Shown here: piece after piece, positions 11,720 to 18,399 of the stretch | Position numbering within the stretch: position 1 is the stretch's first letter | Layout of the letters: every line of letters begins with the position of its first letter | Assembly: GCF_004363005.1 (NCBI RefSeq) | Contig: NZ_SNYH01000003.1 | Location: forward strand, 186,001-250,000 | Direction of reading: 5' to 3' | Length of the DNA stretch: 64,000 nt | Origin: Tenacibaculum caenipelagi | GTDB lineage: Bacteria > Bacteroidota > Bacteroidia > Flavobacteriales > Flavobacteriaceae | Translations under genes and position numbers: made by a program | The notes under the pieces: generated by a model | What the model saw: only the letters and a program-made list of their open reading frames with translations | Databases searched by the model: none | Told to the model about the DNA's origin: nothing

Positions 11720-12321
11720 AATTCTTTAAGTTTTTGGTTATAATAGTTGCGTATTCTTTTTAATTCTTCTCGATCCCATTTATGGTTTATCTGCTTATCT
11801 AAAGCTGCTATTTCGTTTAGATTTTCAAAACGTTCTTTACCTATTCTATTAGGAAGCCGTACCCTGTATTCACTTTCGTTTCCTTTTCTCCTTATGTTGC
11901 ATTGAACACATTGACCGTGAATATTATCTTCGTTGAATTTTATACTTGAGAATAATTCTGCTTTATAAAAGTGTCCTGCTTGATGATCTTTGTGATAAGG
12001 TTCACCACAGCTTATACATGGCTTTCCTATATCTCTTAATCTTATGTACTTATGACAAACATCCCTTACCGATTTCAACAATGAAGCAAGTCCATTTCTT
12101 TGCTTTTTTTCTTCCTTTACTGCTTCTAATTCTCTTCTTTCTTTTGTTGCTTTTAGTTCGGCTTTTGCTAATTTTATCTTTCCATTTTCAGATGTTAAGA
12201 GCCAATTAGCATAACAACACATTTTTCCTAAACCGTAAACCCTGTACTTAGTGATTTTACCACATCCATATCCTTTTGCTTGTCCTGTTCCTTTACAGGG
12301 CTTTGGTTTTGGTTCTATCAT
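11716..12321 (-). CDS. ninG: NinG/Rap recombination protein
   Basis: The 201-residue product matches the NinG (Rap) family of lambda. After a basic N-terminus and a long E/K-rich coiled helix come IRLRDIGKPCISCGEPYHKD, AGHFYKAELF, and NIHGQCVQCNIRRKGNESEY, the family's cysteine and histidine core. In lambda this protein is a Holliday-junction/branched-DNA endonuclease acting with the Red system. Its place just downstream of RecT and the exonuclease fits that role. Length is as expected. Confidence 0.9.
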   Translation of the reverse strand: MIEPKPKPCKGTGQAKGYGCGKITKYRVYGLGKMCCYANWLLTSENGKIKLAKAELKATKERRELEAVKEEKKQRNGLASLLKSVRDVCHKYIRLRDIGKPCISCGEPYHKDHQAGHFYKAELFSSIKFNEDNIHGQCVQCNIRRKGNESEYRVRLPNRIGKERFENLNEIAALDKQINHKWDREELKRIRNYYNQKLKEL

Positions 12322-12324
12322 TAT

Positions 12325-13272
12325 TTAAGCGACACTTTTAGTTGACTTTAATTCGATTAACTTCTTTTGATTCTCGGGTATAGAAAGAAGAACTTCATTC
12401 ATGTAGTCTCTAGCTAAATCAATCATTTCCTTTAATTGTCTATTTCTAATTTCACAGTAATTATGTTGAAATACTTTTACTCTCATTTCTTCAGGAATTT
12501 CAATAAAAACACCTTCAAACCACTCTAATTCTACAAATGAGTTGTTTTCACAAAAACTTTCTAATCCTTTTAAAGTAAAAATGTGATTACAAACTGTTTC
12601 AACAATCAATTCTTTACTTTGTTCGTTTCTAACATTACCTTCTTGATCTAAAACATTGTGCTTCCAGTCCAATCTCTTTATTTCATCATTAACAAGCTTA
12701 TTTGGTGTATCTACTAAAACATATACAAGCTCACTCTCTTTAAGATCCCATAAGTCCATATAACAATCTAATTGCCATATGTAGCCTTTGTTATTGATTT
12801 TAGTGTCCATTAATGGGAAAGTCTCGTAAGACCATGAAGATTTTATGTCTCTTATTTTTCCTTGTGAATTATCACATTCGCCTGAAAAATATTTATTGGT
12901 TCTTCTTTCTTTGTTTTTTAGTAGAAGTTTGTCTAAAACATTTGAATAAGTTGTAATTGATTTATCCTCCTGGACAAGACCTTTATCAAGGTATTTTGCT
13001 TGAATTTTTGAACTTCTTTTAGTTAACTCTTCAAAGACTAATTTTTCTAAATACTTTTTTGCTGCATCAGTTAAAGTGCATTTAGCATCCTTTCTTTCTA
13101 ATAATCCTCCTAATGTTTTAACTTGATTTAAAGTCAAAGGTTTTCCATCGCCTTCGTGTCTAATTTTTAGTTCATTTAATGTCTTTTCTTGATTTGCAGT
13201 TAATGGTTTAGGAACTCCCCCCATGATATTAACTACTGCGTGCGGTCTAAATAGATAATTATCGAAGTTCAT
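12325..13272 (-). CDS. PD-(D/E)XK recombination exonuclease, RecT partner
   Basis: The 315-residue protein contains the nuclease core GKIRDIKSSWSYETFPL (motif D-x-K, about residues 135-150) followed by GYIWQLDCYMDLWDL, typical of lambda-exonuclease/RecB-like PD-(D/E)XK enzymes. The N-terminal third is charged and helical (PLTANQEKTLNELKI repeated in a related form PLTLNQVKTLGGLLE). It lies four bases after the RecT stop, so the two form the annealase-exonuclease pair of this prophage. Confidence 0.8.
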   Translation of the reverse strand: MNFDNYLFRPHAVVNIMGGVPKPLTANQEKTLNELKIRHEGDGKPLTLNQVKTLGGLLERKDAKCTLTDAAKKYLEKLVFEELTKRSSKIQAKYLDKGLVQEDKSITTYSNVLDKLLLKNKERRTNKYFSGECDNSQGKIRDIKSSWSYETFPLMDTKINNKGYIWQLDCYMDLWDLKESELVYVLVDTPNKLVNDEIKRLDWKHNVLDQEGNVRNEQSKELIVETVCNHIFTLKGLESFCENNSFVELEWFEGVFIEIPEEMRVKVFQHNYCEIRNRQLKEMIDLARDYMNEVLLSIPENQKKLIELKSTKSVA

Positions 13273-13276
13273 AACT

Positions 13277-14131
13277 CTATGCTTTTGTTTCTTGATTAAA
13301 TACTATTTGATTTTCAGCTTCTGTTATCTCATCAGAAAAAAGCTTTAATTGCTCTTCGTCTAATGAGTTTTTAATTTCTTGAAGTTCTTCGATTGTTTCT
13401 GCTTTTTGAATGAAACTTGAAATGCGCTTGTCCTCTTCATTTACCACCTCTACATCTATTGTTTGAGAATCTAAATCTTGAATATCCCCATCAGAGATTT
13501 CTGATCCAGTAATTGTACTATATAACCATGCCCTTGCTTTTCTTGTAGCTTTACCAATTATAGCATCAGTTCCCATGAATTTATTAACCTTAATAGGTAT
13601 TTCAATTTGTCTTTCTCTTTTTGTAGAATTATTTATTGACCAAAAAACATTCATAACAATAGCTGCACTTGTATTCTCTTTGTTTACCCTTGGTAAAGAG
13701 GGGACTATCTCATAAGACAACCCTTTGTAGTTTGATAATAAATAACCTAACCCTTGTTTTGTAGGATATGTGTTTCCAGCAATAATGTTGAACTGATTTC
13801 CATAAGGCTGTAGACCCATTAAAACTGCTTCTATTAAACAATTTTTTACTATCGCTTCTGAGTACCCTCCATTATTGTCTTTATCTGTTTTGAAACCAAG
13901 TACATTTCCTTGAAGCTGCATGATAGGTTTCATGTATTCAGGTGTAAGTAATTGTTTAAGTTCTGCAGTTGCATTAGCTATCATATAAGCTCTTTCAAAA
14001 CCTTTAAGATTTTCTTGCCCTAATACTGAAACAACACTATTATTTAGTTGTTTTGCAATTTTAAGTTGTGTGTTTTTTTCCATTTCCGATTGTTTTATGT
14101 CCGTTGAAGGGTTTGAAGTTATCGCCCCCAT
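13277..14131 (-). CDS. recT: RecT family single-strand annealing protein
   Basis: The 284-residue protein has the RecT core: AVLMGLQPYGNQFNIIAGN, then YPTKQGLGYLLSNYKG, and KVNKFMGTDAIIGKATRKARAWLY. The family binds single-stranded DNA and anneals it during phage recombination. The C-terminal 70 residues are acidic and less conserved (DVEVVNEEDKR). The partner exonuclease follows at once. A 9-bp inverted repeat (14085-14093/14132-14140) brackets the start codon. Confidence 0.9.
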   Translation of the reverse strand: MGAITSNPSTDIKQSEMEKNTQLKIAKQLNNSVVSVLGQENLKGFERAYMIANATAELKQLLTPEYMKPIMQLQGNVLGFKTDKDNNGGYSEAIVKNCLIEAVLMGLQPYGNQFNIIAGNTYPTKQGLGYLLSNYKGLSYEIVPSLPRVNKENTSAAIVMNVFWSINNSTKRERQIEIPIKVNKFMGTDAIIGKATRKARAWLYSTITGSEISDGDIQDLDSQTIDVEVVNEEDKRISSFIQKAETIEELQEIKNSLDEEQLKLFSDEITEAENQIVFNQETKA

Positions 14132-14140
14132 ACAATCGGA
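14085..14140. repeat. 9-bp inverted repeat around the recT start
   Basis: TCCGATTGT (14085-14093) and ACAATCGGA (14132-14140) are perfect complements. In the minus-strand mRNA the upstream arm ends directly before the ATG at 14131, so a stem would put the start codon at the stem-loop junction. It could set the level of RecT translation. Confidence 0.5.
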
Positions 14141-14219
14141 CTGTTAATATTATTTGTGTTTTATTTATTGTAAAAGAAGCATCCGTAAAACTCCTGTTAT
14201 TGTTTTAGGACGAATTATC

Positions 14220-14417
14220 TTACCTTGGTACTGCAAAGCCTATTACAACTCTTTTTCCTGATTCATTATCAGTGTAGGATTCATAGGTGTAGCTTCCAAT
14301 ATCTTTAGCATGGTTTTCTGCCTCATTCCTTACTTCTACACTCATACCAATAAAAAGCTTTGTTAATCCCTTTTCTATTCGTTTAGTAATCTCTACTCTT
14401 TCTTTTGTGTAATACAT
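14220..14417 (-). CDS. Hypothetical phage protein
   Basis: A 65-residue protein (MYYTKERVEITKRIEKGLTK) with helices at the start and a short beta end (SGKRVVIGFAVPR). No family recognised. It lies between RecT and the hairpin at 14467-14506. Confidence 0.55.
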   Translation of the reverse strand: MYYTKERVEITKRIEKGLTKLFIGMSVEVRNEAENHAKDIGSYTYESYTDNESGKRVVIGFAVPR

Positions 14418-14453
14418 GTGTTAGTTAATTTTGATTAGTTATTCTTTTATTAA

Positions 14454-14522
14454 TTGGTTGGTTATACCTTCCTCCTACAGATTCCCCCAAAGCTTTCAGA
14501 GGAAGGCAATCAACTAACCAAA
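14454..14522. repeat. Long imperfect stem-loop between early genes
   Basis: CCTTCCTC (14467-14474) and GAGGAAGG (14499-14506) are perfect arms, and the match extends outward with small bulges (TTGGTT... on one side and ...AACCAA on the other). The loop carries TCTGTAG on the minus strand, the same hexamer as the dispersed junction element. It overlaps the end of the 14510-14752 gene. Confidence 0.55.
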
Positions 14523-14752
14523 CTTTCATTATTCAAAGTGATGTAATACCCGTTATTTGTTTTTATAGATATTTCACCTTTTCTTAGTAACTCGTTAACT
14601 ATTTTAATATCCTCATAGTGGTACAAATATTTCTTCCCGACCTTAAAAAAGTTAACTAGCTTTAATTCTCTTAAAGACTGCATTATTTGTCCATTGTATG
14701 AGATACCTATCTCATCACAAAAAGCTTTACCTGTTACATTTAATGGATTCAT
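14510..14752 (-). CDS. Small DNA-binding-like phage protein
   Basis: An 80-residue protein with a likely helix-turn-helix: AFCDEIGISYNGQIMQSLRE followed by KVGKKYLYHYEDIKIVNELL, the arrangement of excisionase/MerR-like winged helices (recognition helix then a wing with K-Y-L-Y-x-x-x-D-I). It could be a regulator or an excisionase; no integrase is present in the window to support the latter. Confidence 0.5.
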   Translation of the reverse strand: MNPLNVTGKAFCDEIGISYNGQIMQSLRELKLVNFFKVGKKYLYHYEDIKIVNELLRKGEISIKTNNGYYITLNNESLVS

Positions 14753-14784
14753 AATTTGTTCTTTATTATTGTCTTGTTTAAAGA

Positions 14785-14809
14785 AGGAAGGGAGTAGCCA
14801 ACCCTTCCT
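14785..14809. repeat. Hairpin GGAAGGG/CCCTTCC between early genes
   Basis: GGAAGGG (14786-14792) and CCCTTCC (14802-14808) with one extra pair form an 8-bp stem with a nine-base loop. On the minus strand the stem starts GAGGAAGGG, sharing GAGGAAGG with the hairpin at 14499-14506 on the plus strand. No T run follows; processing or attenuation are possible. Confidence 0.55.
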
Positions 14810-14851
14810 CAGTGTGTGTTCCTTTTAAATAAGGTTGCTACTTTTTTATTT

Positions 14852-15076
14852 TTAATTTTCTTGTGGCACTCCGTTTTGCTTCTGAATGTACTTTTGCATG
14901 AAATCAATCGTACTCCCTAGCTCTTCATCTGGCACTCCGTAATTACTGGCTTTAGAAAACCAATGGTTTTTCATAGTATTTACTTTTCTTCCGTTCTTTT
15001 CTGATAACTTGATCATGAAGTCAGATTTATCTTCAATCTGTCTTAATAAATACTCTATGTTATTTCCTTCTGTCAT
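14852..15076 (-). CDS. Hypothetical phage protein
   Basis: A 74-residue helical protein (MTEGNNIEYLLRQIEDKSDF, ending in FMQKYIQKQNGVPQEN) of unknown function. The start overlaps the stop of the upstream gene (TAATG), so the two are translated together. Confidence 0.6.
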   Translation of the reverse strand: MTEGNNIEYLLRQIEDKSDFMIKLSEKNGRKVNTMKNHWFSKASNYGVPDEELGSTIDFMQKYIQKQNGVPQEN

Positions 15077-15363
15077 TATGCTACTGCTGTTAAATTTGCT
15101 TTTAGTAATTTTATTTCTAATTGATTTTCTATTAAGGATAAGCCACTTCTTAACCCAGATATGTAGCTTTCTGTATCGTTATAATAGTGCGTGCTAGAAT
15201 TAGCAACAGAATACATCCATACACCCATATCCTTATAGGACTCATACACTTCTACTAGCAACCTTCGCTCGTTATTAACTATAGATTTTTTTGTAGTTAC
15301 CACAATTTTGTAGCGGTTACCATTTGTTAAATACCCAGTAAAATTGTTTGCTATGATTTTCAT
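15076..15363 (-). CDS. Hypothetical phage protein
   Basis: The 95-residue protein begins MKIIANNFTGYLTNGNRYKI and has several strands (VVTTKKSIVNNERRLLVEVY) and a C-terminal helix. Second gene of the leftward early operon, two bases after the first. Function unknown. Confidence 0.6.
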   Translation of the reverse strand: MKIIANNFTGYLTNGNRYKIVVTTKKSIVNNERRLLVEVYESYKDMGVWMYSVANSSTHYYNDTESYISGLRSGLSLIENQLEIKLLKANLTAVA

Positions 15364-15365
15364 AA

Positions 15366-15683
15366 TTAAAGGTTTTGGAATTCTAAGTTGTTAGTTATTT
15401 GATTGATAAACTCATCTTCTAAACTCACCTCTCCATTGTGTGAATTAATAACAACATTGATACTTGAAACACAATCAAATTTGAAATCTCCGCCTCTCCA
15501 TTCAACTAAAACCTCCCCACTTATTACTACATAAAAGTTTTGCGTTTCAAAATTTATTGAGAAATCAACTGTAGAATAAACATCTCCATCATACTCTGGA
15601 TAATCTGTTTTAATTGGAAACAAAGCATTCAACACCTCTTGCTTTTTTGTTAATGTTATACTATCTAATACAATTGTTTCCAT
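15366..15683 (-). CDS. Hypothetical protein, first gene of the early operon
   Basis: A 105-residue acidic protein (METIVLDSITLTKKQEVLNA) with many strands (TVDFSINFETQNFYVVISGE) and no recognised family. As the first gene behind the repressor-controlled promoter it is the position where many phages carry an anti-repressor or Cro-like gene, but no DNA-binding motif is visible. Its leader is a (CAA)20 repeat in mRNA. Confidence 0.65.
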   Translation of the reverse strand: METIVLDSITLTKKQEVLNALFPIKTDYPEYDGDVYSTVDFSINFETQNFYVVISGEVLVEWRGGDFKFDCVSSINVVINSHNGEVSLEDEFINQITNNLEFQNL

Positions 15684-15696
15684 ATTTTGTATATCT

Positions 15697-15756
<60 letters not shown>

Positions 15757-15759
15757 ATA

Positions 15760-15814
15760 CAAACATACGATACATATTTCGTATATACAATATTTATTTC
15801 GTATTTTTACGAAA
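15760..15814. promoter_or_regulatory. Early-operon promoter with two repressor operators
   Basis: On the minus strand TTG (15790-15788), a 20-bp spacer and TATGTTTG (15767-15760) match the Bacteroidetes promoter consensus. Inverted repeat 1, ATACGA-N8-TCGTAT (15765-15784), lies exactly between the two boxes. Inverted repeat 2, TTTCGTA-N4-TACGAAA (15797-15814), lies toward the repressor gene. Their centres are 31 bp apart, the same step as in the array at 1567. The second site contains TATTTTTA, a possible -7 box for the repressor itself. Confidence 0.7.
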
Positions 15815-15829
15815 AATAATTGCTTTTTT

Positions 15830-16192
15830 ATGGAAATACATAATAGGATTGAACAAATAATGAACTCTAAAGGCTTAAATTACAGATCTTTAGGGATTTT
15901 GATTGGATATTCTGACTCGCAAACAAGAAACGTTGTGTTAGGGAAATCTATACCAAAAGTTGACTTTATACAAAGTTTACTTCGTGTTTTCCCTGAAATT
16001 GATGTTAAATGGCTTATAACTGGCGAAGAATCAAATTTTAATCAAAAAGAAATAGCTCCTAATAATATAGAAGCTATAGCTATAAGCGTATTTGATAATT
16101 GGGATATATTTATGAAAGACAGATTGTTTAAAGCTAACTTCGAAAGTAAAGCTGCTTCTTGGGCTTTAAATATTAAGAAAGAGCATAGTTAA
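15830..16192 (+). CDS. CI-like XRE repressor
   Basis: The 120-residue protein (MEIHNRIEQIMNSKGLNYRS) has a helix-turn-helix at about residues 4-60 (SLGILIGYSDSQTRNVVLGK, then DFIQSLLRVFPEIDVKWLITG); the ending WLITGE is typical for phage XRE repressors of Bacteroidetes. A C-terminal part of about 50 residues may serve dimerisation; there is no LexA-type peptidase motif. It is divergent from the early operon across two palindromic operators, so it is the likely lysogeny repressor. Its last 20 bases overlap the convergent gene at 16173. Confidence 0.82.
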   Translation: MEIHNRIEQIMNSKGLNYRSLGILIGYSDSQTRNVVLGKSIPKVDFIQSLLRVFPEIDVKWLITGEESNFNQKEIAPNNIEAIAISVFDNWDIFMKDRLFKANFESKAASWALNIKKEHS

Positions 16193-16379
16193 CAGGTATA
16201 TGTCTTAAGTACATACCTTCGACCTGTTCTTGTGTCATAGAACATAATTCTTTAGTTAATTTTTCTTTTTCCTTCTCTGCTTTTTCTTCTAATTGTTCAA
16301 TAAGATTTCTTTTTGAATCTTTAATTCTATCAGAAATTAAATCAGAGTTATTAAACTTATCTTTGTAATTATTACTCAT
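16173..16379 (-). CDS. Hypothetical protein of the lysogeny region
   Basis: A 68-residue, highly charged helical protein (MSNNYKDKFNNSDLISDRIK, then a K/E-rich coil). It overlaps the membrane-protein gene upstream by eight bases and converges on the repressor gene. The three genes 16173-17131 seem to form one unit expressed toward the repressor. Function unknown. Confidence 0.55.
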   Translation of the reverse strand: MSNNYKDKFNNSDLISDRIKDSKRNLIEQLEEKAEKEKEKLTKELCSMTQEQVEGMYLRHIPVNYALS

Positions 16380-16935
16380 TGTCTAAAGCGTTTTTAAGTA
16401 AGTTTAATGATTTTTCTTTATACATAAGTTTCTTTTCCTCTTTTATCATATCCTCATCTTCTAAATCTCCTAAAACAAAATCAAACAATTTTTTAATTAA
16501 AGTTTTAAGTTTGTCTTCAGAATATAATAGTGCTTTCTGTATAAGGATAAGAACTCTTCCTGATAATATTGATAAAAATATCATGCTAGACCAATAATAA
16601 TAAGGAGGGAAATCAGGTGTGCCCCATAATTCTTTTTTGGGAACCAAAATATGAATAACAAAAAAACATGCTACGAATAATACCATGAATGATATTAATC
16701 TAAACACGTTTTTGTATTCATTACTTATCTTTTGGCTAGAAAAATATAACAGCAACCCTGCGGATAATAAACATATTCTATTTCCAATTGCGTAAAGAAA
16801 AGAAGACATGTATGTGTACCCAAACCACCCTTCAGTATCATTTATTCCGTAGAATATATGCAAAAAAGGAGCTAAACAGCCAATTAAACATAATATGGTT
16901 AAATATACACTACTCTTGGTCGTCAGGAACGCCAT
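16372..16935 (-). CDS. Integral membrane protein, prophage lysogeny region
   Basis: The start is likely ATG 16935 (MAFLTTKSSVYLTILCLIGC), just inside the end of the lipoprotein gene, giving 187 residues. About four hydrophobic segments are visible (LTILCLIGCLAPFLHIF, MSSFLYAIGNRICLLSAGLL, ISFMVLFVACFFVIHIL, MIFLSILSGRVLILIQKAL), followed by a charged cytoplasmic tail (EDEDMIKEEKKLMYKEK). No family recognised. In a lysogeny region such genes often give immunity against other phages; that is inference. Confidence 0.6.
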   Translation of the reverse strand: MAFLTTKSSVYLTILCLIGCLAPFLHIFYGINDTEGWFGYTYMSSFLYAIGNRICLLSAGLLLYFSSQKISNEYKNVFRLISFMVLFVACFFVIHILVPKKELWGTPDFPPYYYWSSMIFLSILSGRVLILIQKALLYSEDKLKTLIKKLFDFVLGDLEDEDMIKEEKKLMYKEKSLNLLKNALDNE

Positions 16936-17131
16936 TGCAGTTTCTATCGTTTGGCGGGCACTCTTTTTCAGGGTCGATAAGTTTAGCAATTTCTTCAGTT
17001 TGGATAGAAGATAAAACTTGTTGTAATTCTTGTGTTTCTGTTTCATTTGGTAAGTTTTCTTCAGTATTATCTGTACAACTTGATAACATAACCATTCCGA
17101 ATAACGCGATTAATAAAAATACTTTTTTCAT
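16910..17131 (-). CDS. Small lipoprotein, prophage lysogeny region
   Basis: A 73-residue precursor with a lipoprotein signal (MKKVFLLIALFGMVMLSSC, lipobox LSSC). The mature part is acidic and ends CPPNDRNCNGVPDDQE, which resembles one calcium-binding thrombospondin-3-like loop with a cysteine pair. It overlaps the membrane-protein gene. Small surface lipoproteins of prophages can block receptors; whether this one does is unknown. It could also be a host gene beside the prophage. Confidence 0.65.
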   Translation of the reverse strand: MKKVFLLIALFGMVMLSSCTDNTEENLPNETETQELQQVLSSIQTEEIAKLIDPEKECPPNDRNCNGVPDDQE

Positions 17132-17460
17132 TTTACTTAAATTTTCAGATTAATATTCAAGTAAAAATAAGCATCTATCAACTATCATTCAGTTAGTTGC
17201 ATCATTTGTTTTGATAAGTTTTTAACAATTAATATTTAAGGAAAAAAACTAAATAGTTTTTTCACAATTTTTTTTTATTTAAAGAAAACACCATACAAAC
17301 ATAATTTATTTTTTGAATTTGTAGTGATGAAATGTTAAAATTTTGATTTTTTAACATTTATATCAGGGTTTTCCCTATATGATTCTAAAGTTGACTAAGG
17401 GAAAACCCTGAGTTTTATTTAACATTTCTTTAACATTTTAAATGTTTTACGGATTACCTT
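17132..17460. other. Non-coding stretch at the right end of the prophage
   Basis: About 330 AT-rich bases without a credible gene. The only structure seen is the 14-bp inverted repeat at 17363-17411. No tRNA, integrase or recognisable attachment site is visible, so the junction of prophage and chromosome cannot be fixed; somewhere between 17.1 and 18.4 kb is the best guess. Confidence 0.5.
17363..17411. repeat. 14-bp perfect inverted repeat, strong intergenic hairpin
   Basis: TCAGGGTTTTCCCT (17363-17376) and AGGGAAAACCCTGA (17398-17411) are perfect complements around a 21-base loop. Neither side has a proper T run for a terminator. It may be a MITE- or REP-like repeat, or a binding site for a recombinase. 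Confidence 0.75.
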
Positions 17461-17490
17461 TTTGAAATTAGTTTTTTTTAAATAGGTTTA
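17461..17490 (+). promoter_or_regulatory. Promoter of the DUF4468 gene
   Basis: TTTG (17461-17464), an 18-bp spacer and TAGGTTTA (17483-17490) match the Bacteroidetes consensus TTTG-N19-TAnnTTTG in all but the last base. The gene start at 17519 follows after 28 bases. Confidence 0.6.
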
Positions 17491-17518
17491 CAATATTATA
17501 AACCAAATTAACCAAACT

Positions 17519-18145
17519 ATGAAAAAAATACTGCAACTTATATTTTTATTTACTTCCCTAGTTTCTTCAGCTCAATTAGTAATTGACGATATAGGTTATA
17601 AACCAATATATACTTCTGTAAATGAAATAGACCTAAAAAAAGAGGAAATTAAGTTAAACACAGAAACTTGGTTGGTTGAAAAATTTAAAAACACTAACAA
17701 TGGTATTAAACTGAATAATGATGAAAAGATTATTGGAAAGGGTTCGTTTGAAGGGTTGTTAATCAACGGTATCGGAGGTAAAGGAAGTTGTTCTATCAAT
17801 TATATTATGAACATTGAATTCAAGGATCAAAAGTATAGATTAAAAATACATTCCTTTTCTTTTGATTCGCAAGAATATGGTTTGTTTGCTCTACAATTGT
17901 TTAAATATTCCACAAAAGATTTAGAAAGTTTTAAAGAGTCTATTTTAACTTATAGTGAAACAGAATCAGGATCTTTAAAAAAAAGGCTTATCAAAATGTC
18001 AGAAAACCCAAAAAAACTATTGAAGTTCTATGAATACACTAAAACAAGAGATGATTTTATGTTAGATCAAATAAAAGCTGAATGCGAACAATTAAATGCC
18101 TCTCTGAAAACTAATTTAATAAAACTACAAAAAGAAGAATGGTAG
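17519..18145 (+). CDS. Exported DUF4468-like protein
   Basis: The 208-residue precursor has a signal peptide (MKKILQLIFLFTSLVSSAQ, cut after SAQ). The region about 35-130 (TETWLVEKFKNTNNGIKLNN, EKIIGKGSF, CSINYIMNIEFKDQKYRLKI) fits DUF4468, a TBP-like fold found in Bacteroidetes periplasmic proteins. The remaining part is helical (LKAECEQLNASLK-like). It has its own promoter and no operon partners. Function unknown. It may be the first host gene right of the prophage. Confidence 0.7.
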   Translation: MKKILQLIFLFTSLVSSAQLVIDDIGYKPIYTSVNEIDLKKEEIKLNTETWLVEKFKNTNNGIKLNNDEKIIGKGSFEGLLINGIGGKGSCSINYIMNIEFKDQKYRLKIHSFSFDSQEYGLFALQLFKYSTKDLESFKESILTYSETESGSLKKRLIKMSENPKKLLKFYEYTKTRDDFMLDQIKAECEQLNASLKTNLIKLQKEEW

Positions 18146-18217
18146 GATATAGTTTTAGATAAAAAAGCACTTATTTTTGAACTAATATTGAACAAATAAT
18201 ATATTAATCAATAAATA

Positions 18218-18394
18218 AAACCCAGTATATATAAGGATTCAAAAATATACGATGACGTTAATAACGTATATCATTCAATGGAAGAATAACAAATAGATAA
18301 AGAAGAAAACTACAACGCCGAACAATTTGGCATGAGTTCATCAGACTATAAAAAAGCTTTTAATACTAAAGCTTTTTTAAATGTTGACAGGTAA
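18218..18394 (+). pseudogene. Gene remnant with an in-frame stop
   Basis: One plus-strand frame reads like protein over 58 codons, but has a TAA at 18287-18289 and no start: KPSIYKDSKIYDDVNNVYHS-MEE-stop-QIDKEENYNAEQFGMSS, then DYKKAFNTKAFLNVDR. Codon use and composition match coding sequence. It is probably the tail of a gene lost when the prophage or another element inserted. The family could not be identified. Confidence 0.4.
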
Positions 18395-18399
18395 AATCC

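Noticed and set aside
15080-15085. CAGTAG hexamer near the start at 15076
   Set aside because: It lies in the coding end of the previous gene (…TAVA) in another context (AACAGCAGTAG) and is probably chance; not counted in the junction-element set.
16936-17046. Extended N-terminus of the membrane protein
   Set aside because: It lies within the lipoprotein gene in another frame and is basic, not membrane-like; ATG 16935 gives a normal membrane start.
17132-17518. Attachment site or tRNA at the prophage border
   Set aside because: No cloverleaf-forming sequence, no integrase gene and no direct repeat that I could match to the left side, which is outside the window.
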